Positions 54,222 to 63,765 of a stretch of 64,000 nt of DNA are shown one piece after another. The stretch is taken from assembly GCA_001282665.1 (NCBI GenBank), contig LN874948.1, forward strand, positions 876,213-940,212. The letters are read 5' to 3'. Source of the DNA: Clostridiales bacterium mt11 (GTDB taxonomy: Bacteria; Bacillota; Clostridia; Tissierellales; Tepidimicrobiaceae). The stretch's first letter is position 1, and every line of letters begins with the position of its first letter. Under the pieces are notes generated by a model that saw only the letters and a program-made list of their open reading frames with translations, was not told the DNA's origin and did no database searches. Made by a program: the position numbers and the translations under genes.

Positions 54222-54262
54222 AAAAACTCCTTTATAGTATTTTCTCTATAAAGGAGTTTTTT
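54222..54262 (-). terminator. Terminator of the SLH-SPOR-glucosaminidase gene
   Basis: AAAAACTCCTTTATAG (54222-54237) and CTATAAAGGAGTTTT (from 54246) form 15-bp arms with T-runs on either strand. Confidence 0.88.
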
Positions 54263-54282
54263 ATGTTATATCTTTAAATTCA

Positions 54283-56073
54283 TTAAAATTTGTACTTAGC
54301 TATTAATTCACCTATTCTTTCCTTAATATTATATGGTACTAAAGCTTTCTGTGAATCTGAAAGATTATCGTACTCGGCAATCAATTCTAACCTTTGAGAT
54401 GTATCCTCTTCCAATAATTCATCTACTCTTTTACTAAATTCCAAAGCCTTATGGATATCCTCATCTGATGGAGTAGATGTTTTATATAGATTGTTTAAAT
54501 AATCCCTTGTAATGGAAATGCCGTAATCTGAATTAGGAGCCCAGCGTCCCCCTAAATCTTCAACATATAGTACCTTTCCAGCCCATGATGATGTCATGGT
54601 CTTATACCATCTAGGGTGGGGTTGTCCTATTGGATCTATGCCACAGTAAATACCCATATGGTTGAAATGAGCCCTTACTCCATCTTCTGGCGTCAAAAAC
54701 ATTTCATGATCATAGGTACTATCCCCTACAGGCTCTAGTATTTTAATTCCAGCCCAATTGTTCATCTCTGGCTTCACTGCACCAGTATATCTTCCAAAAT
54801 TGGTCTCTTTAGCTGCTTGAGCATATAATATTTCTGGATTCATACCGCTCAATTCTCCATACTGCCAATAATATAGTGCTGCATCTACAAACCTTTTATG
54901 AGCACCTTTACTTATTGCCCAAGCTTGTGCTTGAGACACACTTGCCTTAGTTGATGATTTTATAGGAGTCTTTAAAGATTCTATTTTAGACTCCACCTCT
55001 TTAAATTTATTTATTTTATCATCAGTTATTTTACCCATCTCATCAGAAGTTAGACTATCGTACAACTGCCTTAACTTTTCAACTTTTTCCTTGTCCCCTG
55101 CTACTATTTCCTTAATATCCTTTGAATTTGGCAACTCATCTACAAGGCTTATAAATTCCTCATATTTAAGCTTTTCCTTTGTAGGCTCTTCTGGTTTTAT
55201 TATACCTTTTTCATCAAAATCCTTTGTGATAACTATGGTCTCAAATCCCTTTGCCCCAACTATAGTTTTAAATACTTGAGCTTCATCTTCTGATGAAAAT
55301 TTCCCTACTATTACATAATAGTAGTTGTCCTTTATTATAAAGGTGTCCTTAAATCCAGCAAGTATTAATTTTTCAGCTTGTTTATTAGCAGATTCTAAAC
55401 TACTATAGCTTCCTACCTGAACTAAATAGTTTTTATCTTTTGATTCATCTATTAGATCTCCAATTGAATCTTCAATATCTCTACTAATACTAGCAAGTAT
55501 TTTAGCTGTTTCACCTCTCGTAATATGCCTTTTAGGTCTAAAGGTTCCATCTTCATATCCATTCATAAATCCTTTATATTTCATAACACTTACATAATCC
55601 TTAGCCCAATCCCCTATTTCGCTATTATCCTTAAAATCAATACTTATATCTTCTATATCATAATCTAATTTAGAAATGACAGCTATTATCTTTGAGGCTT
55701 CTTCACGAGTTATAAGCCTATTGGCTCTTATAGTTCCATCTTCATAACCGCTTATGTATCCTGCCGCTACAGCTTTTCTTACCTCGTTATAATACCAGTC
55801 ATCTTCTTTTATATCGGTAAAAGAAATATCCCTCGTTTCCGTTAAGTTAAATACATTGTTCACCATCTTCAAAAATTCTGCTCTTGTAACATTTTTACTG
55901 GGCTTAAAAGTTCCGTCATCATACCCATTTACCATACCCTTTTCTATTAAATAATCAATCTCTTTCTTAGCCCAATGGTTTTCAACATCAGAAACCCCAG
56001 CAAAAGAAAAAGTGCTATTTCCTAGAACCATAGATGATATAATTAATGTATACAATATTTTACCTTTCTTCAT
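54283..56073 (-). CDS. Wall-anchored SLH-SPOR-glucosaminidase
   Basis: A 596-residue exported protein. A signal peptide (1-25) is followed by three SLH repeats (about 27-70, 85-130, 145-195; motif NGYDDGTFKPSKNVTRAEF), a SPOR-like domain (about 213-285: YLVQVGSYSSLESANKQAEK), a charged linker and a glucosaminidase domain (about 385-535) with the catalytic Glu in QAAKETNFGRYTG. The C-terminal 60 residues are helical. SLH repeats anchor to secondary wall polymer, SPOR binds denuded glycan and the catalytic domain cuts the glycan backbone. This suggests a role in septal or wall turnover. Monocistronic, GGGGG before the ATG. Confidence 0.88.
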   Translation of the reverse strand: MKKGKILYTLIISSMVLGNSTFSFAGVSDVENHWAKKEIDYLIEKGMVNGYDDGTFKPSKNVTRAEFLKMVNNVFNLTETRDISFTDIKEDDWYYNEVRKAVAAGYISGYEDGTIRANRLITREEASKIIAVISKLDYDIEDISIDFKDNSEIGDWAKDYVSVMKYKGFMNGYEDGTFRPKRHITRGETAKILASISRDIEDSIGDLIDESKDKNYLVQVGSYSSLESANKQAEKLILAGFKDTFIIKDNYYYVIVGKFSSEDEAQVFKTIVGAKGFETIVITKDFDEKGIIKPEEPTKEKLKYEEFISLVDELPNSKDIKEIVAGDKEKVEKLRQLYDSLTSDEMGKITDDKINKFKEVESKIESLKTPIKSSTKASVSQAQAWAISKGAHKRFVDAALYYWQYGELSGMNPEILYAQAAKETNFGRYTGAVKPEMNNWAGIKILEPVGDSTYDHEMFLTPEDGVRAHFNHMGIYCGIDPIGQPHPRWYKTMTSSWAGKVLYVEDLGGRWAPNSDYGISITRDYLNNLYKTSTPSDEDIHKALEFSKRVDELLEEDTSQRLELIAEYDNLSDSQKALVPYNIKERIGELIAKYKF

Positions 56074-56174
56074 ATATGTCCCCCATTCAAATATGTATTT
56101 TACTCAACATATTATATCATTTAAATATCTCAATAAGGTAAAATAATTGTTACAATTATATTACATAATCTAAA

Positions 56175-56212
56175 AACAGCAGAAGCTAAACTTAAATTTA
56201 ACCCCTGCTGTT
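56175..56212 (-). terminator. Probable terminator of the ydj-type operon
   Basis: AACAGCAG and CTGCTGTT arms with further inner pairing (including wobble) around an AAATTT loop; on the minus strand the stem ends in TTTTT. Confidence 0.65.
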
Positions 56213-56231
56213 CATCTTTTCTTTTTCCCTA

Positions 56232-57173
56232 TTATAATTTATGTCCGCAGTTAGAGCAAAAATTTCCTTCTCCAGTTTTTTGACCGCAATTTGGACAAAA
56301 ATTTGGTTTTGAACCATTTGATGTATCCTTATTTTCTTTCATGTTTTTTACCATCTCGTTGGCTATATTCATTCCCATCATCATCCCTGCCATATCGGAA
56401 GCAGTACCGCCGCCTTTTACCTTTCCTGACGACATTCCATCTACCATGGATACCTGTTGATATTTTCCTAAATCTCCTACCATATTATGAGAAGCTACCT
56501 TGTTGATCATCTCTTGAATTTCTTCTGGATAATTGAAACTCATAATATTAAATCCTGTAATAGTCATTCCATTATCTACAATCTCCATATCTAAGTCTTC
56601 CCTTATGCCTTTTGCAATATCAAAAGCATTTGCCTGAAGGTTAAACATATCCTTTCCTTCCTTAGTAATCCACTTCATTAGAAGCTGATCTAAAATGGAG
56701 GTAATCCTTAGTTTAACATCTTCTACTAGATAGGTAGTCTTTACTCCCGCAATCTTATCTATTAATGCTATATAATCATTTACTTTAAAATTGAAGGTTC
56801 CATTAGCACGTATTGGCATACCGCCGGGCAGTTGAGATGTTGGAATATTTATAGCATTTTTAGTTCCCCATTTCACCGTAAATTCTTTGGTATTTACAAA
56901 GAGTACCTCTGCTCTCATTCCTGTATTAAAACCAAATTTAAATCCTTTTAATGTAGATAAAAAAGGTATTATATCGGATTCTATATCATAATCTCCCTCA
57001 TCTTTAAATATACCTTCAATCTTTCCATTATATAAAAATATGGCATCTTGACCAGGTCGAATTATCAGTTTACTTCCTTTTTTTATCTCCCTATTAGTCC
57101 ATTTCCAAAATATCATATCGTCTCTAAACTCTTCCCATTCTACTACATTTGCAAATTGTCCCTTAAATATCAT
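56232..57173 (-). CDS. ydjI: SPFH-domain protein with C-terminal zinc ribbon (YdjI-like)
   Basis: A 313-residue cytoplasmic protein. The N-terminal two thirds form an SPFH-like (virion core/YdjI) domain (ANVVEWEEFRDDMIFWKW; RPGQDAIFLYNGKIEGIF). A Met/Gly-rich segment follows, and the C-terminus is a zinc ribbon (CPNC x8 CSNC). In B. subtilis YdjI helps recruit PspA and the YdjGH complex to the membrane. It is the last gene of the operon pspA-ydjG-ydjH-ydjI, the same order as there. Confidence 0.88.
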   Translation of the reverse strand: MIFKGQFANVVEWEEFRDDMIFWKWTNREIKKGSKLIIRPGQDAIFLYNGKIEGIFKDEGDYDIESDIIPFLSTLKGFKFGFNTGMRAEVLFVNTKEFTVKWGTKNAINIPTSQLPGGMPIRANGTFNFKVNDYIALIDKIAGVKTTYLVEDVKLRITSILDQLLMKWITKEGKDMFNLQANAFDIAKGIREDLDMEIVDNGMTITGFNIMSFNYPEEIQEMINKVASHNMVGDLGKYQQVSMVDGMSSGKVKGGGTASDMAGMMMGMNIANEMVKNMKENKDTSNGSKPNFCPNCGQKTGEGNFCSNCGHKL

Positions 57174-57198
57174 CTATTATCATCCCTTTCTTTAAATT

Positions 57199-58011
57199 TT
57201 AGAAGCTACCTCTACTTCCGCTGTGGAAATGTCCTCCAGAGGTAGTTCCTCCGCCACCTCCACCACCTCCAAAACTTCCTCCTCCTGTTTTATTATTATT
57301 AGAAGGCTTTTTATGTTTTGTGACGGAAGTTCTTAAATAGTTATCCCTTCTTTGAAGTACTTTAGAGCTGTTAAAATCCCTATAGGTTCCCTCATTGACG
57401 GTAACCCTGCCTCCAGAGTTACTAGCCATAATTCCTACTATTATTCCAGCTATGGATAAGGATACTATTATTTGAAACCAGAGATTAAATAATATGCTTT
57501 CTGGATTTACCCCTGGTTTTATACCCATATATTTATATGAAAGCTTTATAAATCTTTCAAAAGCATTATAATATTCGCCATCAGATAAATCTGAGCCTAT
57601 CTTATAACGGATTGTATCCAACCTAGAGTCATCTAAATATTCTTCTCCCTTATAAAATGCTGCTAAATACACTTCCCTATGCTCCATATCCAATGTGAGT
57701 ATAGCAGTATTCCCGTGGGGCTTATCATATCCTAGGGCTTCCTCATCGTAAAAGTCCTGCATAAACTCCACTACATCTTTTCCCTTTGTATCAGCAGTAG
57801 TAAGTATTACAAAATCTGTCTCTCTTTTATCGCTATATTTTTCGGATATCTCTTCTAACTCTTTTATTTCTTCTGAACTTAAAAGATTAGCAAAATCATA
57901 TACTCTCTGCTTTGAAGAAGGATTAGCTAATATACTTTCACTAAAGGATAGAATTAATATTAGTACAATGAAAAATGGGAGCATTTTTATTTTAAACACA
58001 TTTTTCACCAT
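57199..58011 (-). CDS. ydjH: TPM-domain membrane protein (YdjH-like)
   Basis: A 270-residue protein. It has a signal peptide or N-terminal anchor (10-29), an extracytoplasmic TPM domain (about 33-165: VYDFANLLSSEEIKELEEIS; TDFVILTTAD; GNTAILTLDM), a transmembrane helix (about 177-197) and a Gly/Ser/His-rich cytoplasmic tail (GGGSFGGGGGGGG). It starts inside the end of ydjG (ATG overlapping its TGA), so it is coupled. It forms the membrane anchor for PspA with YdjG in the known system. Confidence 0.88.
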   Translation of the reverse strand: MVKNVFKIKMLPFFIVLILILSFSESILANPSSKQRVYDFANLLSSEEIKELEEISEKYSDKRETDFVILTTADTKGKDVVEFMQDFYDEEALGYDKPHGNTAILTLDMEHREVYLAAFYKGEEYLDDSRLDTIRYKIGSDLSDGEYYNAFERFIKLSYKYMGIKPGVNPESILFNLWFQIIVSLSIAGIIVGIMASNSGGRVTVNEGTYRDFNSSKVLQRRDNYLRTSVTKHKKPSNNNKTGGGSFGGGGGGGGTTSGGHFHSGSRGSF

Positions 58012-59033
58012 AATCCACCTCCCATAATCAATGCCAATATTTTAAGTGAAATAAAGGTACCTCCAGCTATTCCTCCAAACCAAGCTGCTACCTTCTTGTA
58101 GCTAATAGGCGGTTTTCCTATTACTTTTCCCGTCTGTCCGTTCATGGCAAAGATGTGTACTGCATTATTATAATCATAGTATACCATCCATACAGGAAGA
58201 AGAGTATAGTAAGCATGTTTTTGTTTAGTATCTATATTTTTACTGGTATATCTAACAGAAGAATATCCAGAAATAGTTGAGCTAATATACGAATTTATAT
58301 AATTCTCTATTTTAGATTTAGCTCGAGGTAATAACTCCGATTCATCATAGTTATATTTTTCTGCAATATACCCTGCTAAATAGGGGGTTTTAAAATCCTT
58401 TAAATCTCTATAATTATATGGCTCTAATCTATCCATTAAATCATCGTTCATCTTCTCTGAAGCATCTACTGGTATCTTTACATAATCCAAATTTATATCC
58501 CTATATACATCATAATACTTGGTCTCCGTATATACATAATCACCACTGGTATAAGTCCTTACTTTACTACCTACGGCATTTACCTGTACCCTGCTGTTTA
58601 AATCGTATAACCAAAAAGGTACATACATCCCCGTTATATTCTTTACCCTGTCAGCTGTCATAAATCCCTTAGGAGTCAATTTTCCATTTTTACACCAAGC
58701 CTTAAATGCTTTCATAGCTTCTTCCTTACTTATGGTAAAAGGAATTACTTTAGCAGGTGCCATTTGTCCAGATAATCTATCAGCTAAAACCACCCCTGCA
58801 CCACAGAAACTACACGTAGTTGCAGTGGTATCTGCTTCTGTAATTATTATGGCTCCACAGTTCTTACAATGATATTCCTTCGCTTCATCATTTGAAAAAC
58901 TATTTCTTATAAATTCATCTGGAAAATTTTCTATATTCTCTTGCCGTCCGCAACTATGACAGGTCAATTTACCCGTATCCGCATCAAAGACCATATCCGC
59001 ACCACAATTAGGACATTTATAATGTATTAGCAA
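58005..59033 (-). CDS. ydjG: Zinc-ribbon TFIIB-like membrane protein (YdjG-like)
   Basis: A 342-residue protein. Two zinc-ribbon motifs are at the N-terminus (CPNC/CHSC at about 8-28; CKNC/CSFC at about 56-77), and a long beta-rich domain and a C-terminal hydrophobic helix (about 318-340) follow. It starts at TTG 59033 with GAGGTG 7 bp upstream. It pairs with the TPM-domain protein encoded by the overlapping next gene. Confidence 0.86.
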   Translation of the reverse strand: MLIHYKCPNCGADMVFDADTGKLTCHSCGRQENIENFPDEFIRNSFSNDEAKEYHCKNCGAIIITEADTTATTCSFCGAGVVLADRLSGQMAPAKVIPFTISKEEAMKAFKAWCKNGKLTPKGFMTADRVKNITGMYVPFWLYDLNSRVQVNAVGSKVRTYTSGDYVYTETKYYDVYRDINLDYVKIPVDASEKMNDDLMDRLEPYNYRDLKDFKTPYLAGYIAEKYNYDESELLPRAKSKIENYINSYISSTISGYSSVRYTSKNIDTKQKHAYYTLLPVWMVYYDYNNAVHIFAMNGQTGKVIGKPPISYKKVAAWFGGIAGGTFISLKILALIMGGGLW

Positions 59034-59106
59034 TAATAATCACCTCTCATTCCTTATAAAAATTTAAGATTAAAGCTGTAGCCTTAGCTACAGCTTCTCC
59101 TTAGTT

Positions 59107-59790
59107 CTATTCCTTATTTTTCATTTTTTCTTTAAGTTTAGCTAATTCGTCCTCTATGCTGTCACTTTTATCATCATCATATTTAGCTTTCAAATCCTCT
59201 ATATCATCTTTAGGTTTTCTATTTAACTCTGCCATAGCATTAGCTTCATCTAAAGCTTTATTAACTTTTTCTTCCATCCTTTCAAAGGCGGATATAGAAG
59301 CTTTTGCATCGGTTGCCGATGAGCCAATTCTATTGATTCTTTCTTGAGTTTTAGCCACAGCCATTTTACCTTTTAGCATAGTCCTTCTGGACTCTAATTC
59401 ATTAATATCTGATACCAGTTTATCATGCATCTGCCTCATATGTTCAGAGTTGGATACTGCCAAATCATAGGCTTGCTGCAACTCATTTTGTTTGTTAGAT
59501 AAACTAGCCTTTCTTTCTAAGAATTTTCTAGCATCATCCTCATTTCCTGCTTCTAAAGCTTTTACTGCATATCTTTCCATCTTATCTATTTCTTCTTTAC
59601 ATTCATCTAATACCCTTTTAGATCTTTGTTCTTCTGCCATAATAGAAGCAGTTTCAGCTTTTACCTTACCTAAGTCACTGTTTAGGTTTCTTAAGTATTG
59701 GTCTATCATCTTTTCAGGATTTTCAGCTTTATCTAATAAAGCATTTATGTTACTGGACATGATATCTTTAAACCTTGTTAAAATACTCAT
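59107..59790 (-). CDS. pspA: PspA/IM30 (Vipp1) family membrane-stress protein
   Basis: A 227-residue coiled-coil protein with the family start (ILTRFKDIMSSNINALLDKA, then ENPEKMIDQYLRNL) and long heptad-rich helices. PspA-type proteins assemble ESCRT-III-like oligomers on damaged membranes. First gene of the four-gene operon, ATG preceded by GGGAG at 7 bp. A TATAAT-like stretch lies in the 218-bp gap upstream, but I see no sigma-W (TGAAAC/CGTA) match. Confidence 0.92.
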   Translation of the reverse strand: MSILTRFKDIMSSNINALLDKAENPEKMIDQYLRNLNSDLGKVKAETASIMAEEQRSKRVLDECKEEIDKMERYAVKALEAGNEDDARKFLERKASLSNKQNELQQAYDLAVSNSEHMRQMHDKLVSDINELESRRTMLKGKMAVAKTQERINRIGSSATDAKASISAFERMEEKVNKALDEANAMAELNRKPKDDIEDLKAKYDDDKSDSIEDELAKLKEKMKNKE

Positions 59791-59945
59791 GCTATCACTC
59801 CCTTTTTATACTATTAGCTTACTGAGGTGAATTCTATCTTATAACAAATTATATCATATTATATGCCCATTTTATTAACTTATTAAATATAATACATCGA
59901 TAAATTTCATCTATAGTTATGTCAATGACTATAAGTTTTATCTAT

Positions 59946-59974
59946 TTGACTAAAACCCTTGCTAATGCTACTCT
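59946..59974 (+). promoter_or_regulatory. Promoter of the iron/phosphonate-type ABC operon
   Basis: TTGACT (59946-59951), 17-bp spacer, TACTCT (59969-59974), 34 bp before the substrate-binding protein ATG. Confidence 0.55.
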
Positions 59975-60008
59975 ATCACTAGTTAAATAAAATAAAGGGG
60001 CGAATATC

Positions 60009-61064
60009 ATGAAAAAAATAATTACATTTATATTGATTTTTGTTCTATCTTTTAGTTTAGTAGCTTGCCAAAATTCAAAACCTATGACAGATAGAGATGC
60101 AGAAAGTTCAGCTAATGATACTAATGAAAAACCCTATGAGGGTGCAACTTTAAGCGTTTTAGTTGCTTATGGTGGTGCAGAAAACTCCTTTGATACTTTC
60201 ACAGAGGAAACTGGTATAAAAGTTGAATTCTTAAGCATGTCAACAGGATCTGCTCTTGCTAAATTACAAGCTGAAGATGGAAAGACTGAAGCAGATATTT
60301 GGTTTGGTGGTGGAGTAGATAGTTATTTAAACGCTAGGGACTTAGGTTATCTAGAAGCGTATAAATCCCCTGAATCTGAAGCTATCAACCCTCAATACAG
60401 CGATAAAGATGGATATTATTCAGGACTTGCTTTAGTACCAGCTGGCTTTATAGTAAATGATGATTTACTAAAGGAAAAAGGATTAGAACCACCAAAAACT
60501 TGGGAAGATTTAGCCGATCCCAAATATAAAGGTGAAGTTATAATGGCTGATCCAGCTATATCTGGGACAAACTATGCCATCGTTAGTGGATTGATTCAGG
60601 CTTGGGGTGAAGAAAAGGCTTGGGATTATTTCAAAAGACTTAACGAAAATATTGAATTCTACGCTAAGGGCGGTGGAGAACCTCTTGAAAAAGTAGCTGC
60701 TGGAGAATTTGCTATAGGTGTAGTTGCAATAACTGGTGGAACTTATGCTGCTGGCGACACCAATCCAACATCAGTAGTATATCCTGAGGATTTGATTCCT
60801 TGGACACCAGCTCCAATTGCCATATTCAAGAATACTAAGAATTTAGAAGCCGCTAAGGTATTTGTGGACTGGTATCTATCAAAACATGGACAAGAAATTT
60901 TAAGGGAAGCTGATGCTAGAATCATGGCTAGAGGCGATGTGGATGCACCAGAGTTGATGAAGGATTTAGATAAGAGCAAACTAATAGACTTTGATTTAGA
61001 ATTAATGGGAAGCCAAAGGGATTCAATATTAGAAAAATGGCAGGAATTAGTCGGTGATAAATAA
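60009..61064 (+). CDS. ABC transporter substrate-binding lipoprotein (AfuA/FutA/PhnS type)
   Basis: A 351-residue lipoprotein with lipobox LVAC (Cys20) and a family-1 binding fold (VLVAYGGAENSFDTFTEETG; IWFGGGVDSYLNARDLGYLE; PKTWEDLADPKYKGEVIMAD; ISGTNYAIVSGLI). Related proteins bind Fe3+, 2-aminoethylphosphonate or small carboxylates. The substrate cannot be chosen from sequence. AAGGGG precedes the ATG. It overlaps the permease gene by 11 bp. Confidence 0.85.
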   Translation: MKKIITFILIFVLSFSLVACQNSKPMTDRDAESSANDTNEKPYEGATLSVLVAYGGAENSFDTFTEETGIKVEFLSMSTGSALAKLQAEDGKTEADIWFGGGVDSYLNARDLGYLEAYKSPESEAINPQYSDKDGYYSGLALVPAGFIVNDDLLKEKGLEPPKTWEDLADPKYKGEVIMADPAISGTNYAIVSGLIQAWGEEKAWDYFKRLNENIEFYAKGGGEPLEKVAAGEFAIGVVAITGGTYAAGDTNPTSVVYPEDLIPWTPAPIAIFKNTKNLEAAKVFVDWYLSKHGQEILREADARIMARGDVDAPELMKDLDKSKLIDFDLELMGSQRDSILEKWQELVGDK

Positions 61065-62715
61065 CACAAAGGATAAGGGAAGGGTGGACTTCACTCTTTC
61101 CTTTGATTCTATAATAGACCAATTAATTCTCTTAATAGTCGTTATTAGTTTAATTCTTTTTATCTTATATCCTATTATCATGGTTATTTCCACCAGTTTT
61201 TTCTCTAAAGGAAATTTAACATTAGATAACTATAGGAATTTATTAAACTATAGAAATTTAAAATTAATAAAGAATAGCTTGTTTGTAGTTAGTATTTCCT
61301 CAATACTATCAACCTTTTTTTCCTGCTGTATAGCTCTATTTGCTTTTACTCAAAGGGAAAAAATAAGTAGAACCATATATAGAGGGCTTATGCTGTCCAT
61401 GATATCACCACCTTTTGTTTCCTCACTGGCTTTAATCACTTTATTTGGTCGTAGAGGAATCATCACCCATAACCTGCTGGGACTAAGCGTCAACCCTTAT
61501 GGGTGGCAAGGAATTGTTCTATTGCAGACCTTGGGGCATATTCCCCTATCATCTATCATGCTAATTTCAGCTTTAAATTCAATCGATAGAAGGCAAATAT
61601 TAGCTTCAAAGGATCTTGGAGCAGATACTCTAGAAACCCTTAAAAATGTCATTATACCTGCAATATTTCCAGCTATACTTTCAACTCTATTTTTAAGCTT
61701 TACCATGAATTTAGCTGATTTTGGAACCCCTATAATCATAGGTGGAAAATTTAAGATGTTGGCAACGGAGACATATATGACTATATTCTCTAGCGGTGAC
61801 TTAGGGAAAGCGGCATCAATGTCAGTACTGTTAATACCACCTGCCCTATTGGCATTTTGGTTTTATCGAAAGAACTTAATTGAAATAGACAATAAATCCA
61901 CTGGCACTAAACCCATAGGTAATGAAGATTATAATTTTGAACTTCCTGTATGGCTAAAGGCAATTTTAAGTGTCATTACTATATCCTTTTTCATCATAGT
62001 TATGTTAAAATACGGCAGTATCCTATTATCAGCTTTATCCATCAACTCATCAGGCAAATTACGATTTACATTGAAGCATATTGATGAAGTCAAGTTTTCA
62101 TATATACCAGCATTTATTCGTTCTATTGTATTTGCCATAATTGCAGGAGTAGTATCATCTATATTAGGAATTTTATTGTCCTATTATACCCATAGAAGAA
62201 AGATTAAGGGTATGAAATATATTGAATTCATTTCTGCTCTACCATATATTATACCTGGTATATTCTTTGGTCTTGGATATATAGTTGGATTCAATAAAGA
62301 GCCCTTAATTCTTACAGGAACTACGGCAATAGTAGTTTTAAACTCAACCTTTAGACATATTTCCGTAGCAAATAAAGCTACTAACGCTGCTTTTACCACC
62401 ATAGATACTAGAATAGAAGATGCCGCTAGGGATTTAGGTGCTTCTAAAATAAGAACTATTATAGATATAGTATTTCCACTTTTGAAACCAGTTTTTCTTA
62501 CAAGCTTTATAAATACATTCACAGCTTGTATGACTACCGTTGGGGCAATAATCTTTTTAGTATCACCTAAAAATGTGGTTGCATCCATAGTGATGTTTAA
62601 AAATATCCAAAATGGTGGATATGGTCCCGCAGCTGTAATGGCTAGTATATTGATCATAATTACTGTAAGTGTAAACTTAATCGCCATAAGACTATTAAAT
62701 AAGAGGGAGGTGTAG
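61054..62715 (+). CDS. ABC transporter permease, duplicated (AfuB/FbpB type)
   Basis: A 553-residue permease with two MetI-like halves in one chain (about 12 transmembrane segments). Each half has an EAA-like loop (SKDLGADTLETLKNVIIPAI; EDAARDLGASKIRTIIDIVF). NLADFGTPIIIGG is typical of Fe3+/phosphonate permeases. It begins at GTG 61054 with AGGA 8 bp upstream; GTG 61084 after AAGGG is an alternative. Confidence 0.88.
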   Translation: MINNTKDKGRVDFTLSFDSIIDQLILLIVVISLILFILYPIIMVISTSFFSKGNLTLDNYRNLLNYRNLKLIKNSLFVVSISSILSTFFSCCIALFAFTQREKISRTIYRGLMLSMISPPFVSSLALITLFGRRGIITHNLLGLSVNPYGWQGIVLLQTLGHIPLSSIMLISALNSIDRRQILASKDLGADTLETLKNVIIPAIFPAILSTLFLSFTMNLADFGTPIIIGGKFKMLATETYMTIFSSGDLGKAASMSVLLIPPALLAFWFYRKNLIEIDNKSTGTKPIGNEDYNFELPVWLKAILSVITISFFIIVMLKYGSILLSALSINSSGKLRFTLKHIDEVKFSYIPAFIRSIVFAIIAGVVSSILGILLSYYTHRRKIKGMKYIEFISALPYIIPGIFFGLGYIVGFNKEPLILTGTTAIVVLNSTFRHISVANKATNAAFTTIDTRIEDAARDLGASKIRTIIDIVFPLLKPVFLTSFINTFTACMTTVGAIIFLVSPKNVVASIVMFKNIQNGGYGPAAVMASILIIITVSVNLIAIRLLNKREV

Positions 62716-62717
62716 TG

Positions 62718-63686
62718 ATGTTTCTTAAACTTATTAATTTAACTAAATTATTCGATGAAAAAAATGGAGTAGTTGATGTAAATATAGATGTAATGGAAGG
62801 AGAATTTGTAACCATTTTAGGTCCTTCTGGTTGTGGTAAAACGACTACCTTAAACCTTATTGGAGGATTTTTGAAAGCTGACAAGGGTAAAATACTACTA
62901 GAAGGAATAGATATTATAAATTTACCTCCAGAAAAACGCCCTGTATCTACTGTCTTTCAAAGCTATGCCCTATTTCCTCATATGAATGTAATAGAAAATA
63001 TAGCCTATGGTGTTAGATTTCATAGGAAGGAAAAAAAGAAAAAAGCCTTGAATATTGCCATGGAATATCTCCATATAGTTGGATTAGATGGATATGAAAA
63101 ATCTAAGGTTGGAAATCTAAGTGGCGGACAACAGCAAAGGGTTGCACTAGCAAGGTCCATGGCTACAAACCCAAAGATACTTTTGTTAGATGAACCTTTG
63201 AGTAATCTAGATGCTAGCCTAAGAGTAAAAATGAGAGAAGAATTGAAAGAATTACAAAAACGACTCAATATCACCATGATATTTGTCACCCATGATCAAA
63301 GTGAAGCTCTTAGCCTATCGGATAAAATAGTAGTTATGGATAAAGGAAAAGTTGTACAGATAGGTACCCCTACGGAAGTATATTTTTCTCCTGCCAACGA
63401 ATATATAGCCTCCTTCATTGGAAAATCCAATTCCATTGAAATTGATGGAGAAACTTTTTTGGTAAGACCAGAGGATATAGATATTATGATAAACCCTAAG
63501 GGAAATTGTATAATTAAGGACAAAATCTTTATGGGACAACATACTGAATATATGGTTTCCAATGGAAATGGCAATATAGAAGTTCACCTAAGCGGCAAGG
63601 AGAATACTGAATTTCAAATAGGCTGTAGGGTAGATTTGAAGATAAATAATAAGATTAAATTATCCAAGGTGAAAGGTCAAGCATAA
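62718..63686 (+). CDS. ABC transporter ATP-binding protein (FbpC/PotA type)
   Basis: A 322-residue ATPase: Walker A GPSGCGKTT, VFQSYALFPHMNV, signature LSGGQQQRVALARS, Walker B ILLLDEPLSNLD and FVTHDQSEAL. A short C-terminal TOBE-like part (about 240-322; FLVRPEDIDIM) is present. ATG 62718 has GGAGG 7 bp upstream and follows the permease stop closely. It powers the importer. Confidence 0.9.
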   Translation: MFLKLINLTKLFDEKNGVVDVNIDVMEGEFVTILGPSGCGKTTTLNLIGGFLKADKGKILLEGIDIINLPPEKRPVSTVFQSYALFPHMNVIENIAYGVRFHRKEKKKKALNIAMEYLHIVGLDGYEKSKVGNLSGGQQQRVALARSMATNPKILLLDEPLSNLDASLRVKMREELKELQKRLNITMIFVTHDQSEALSLSDKIVVMDKGKVVQIGTPTEVYFSPANEYIASFIGKSNSIEIDGETFLVRPEDIDIMINPKGNCIIKDKIFMGQHTEYMVSNGNGNIEVHLSGKENTEFQIGCRVDLKINNKIKLSKVKGQA

Positions 63687-63702
63687 TTTAGGCTTGACCT
63701 TT
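63672..63702 (+). terminator. Terminator of the ABC operon
   Basis: AAAGGTCAAGC and GCTTGACCTTT, perfect 11-bp arms; the hairpin begins inside the last codons and is followed by a modest T-rich tract. Confidence 0.75.
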
Positions 63703-63722
63703 CCTAATTTTCCTTTTCAGTG

Positions 63723-63728
63723 TATAAT
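63723..63728 (+). promoter_or_regulatory. Putative -10 box of the antiporter gene
   Basis: TATAAT 38 bp before the ATG at 63766 and just after the terminator; -35 is weak (TTTCCT). Confidence 0.4.
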
Positions 63729-63765
63729 ATTAAGTTATAAACTAAAATAGTTAAGGAGGAAAAAC

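Noticed and set aside
61497..62687. Long antisense reading frames across the permease gene
   Set aside because: They lack ribosome sites and their predicted proteins are low-complexity shadows of the permease codons.
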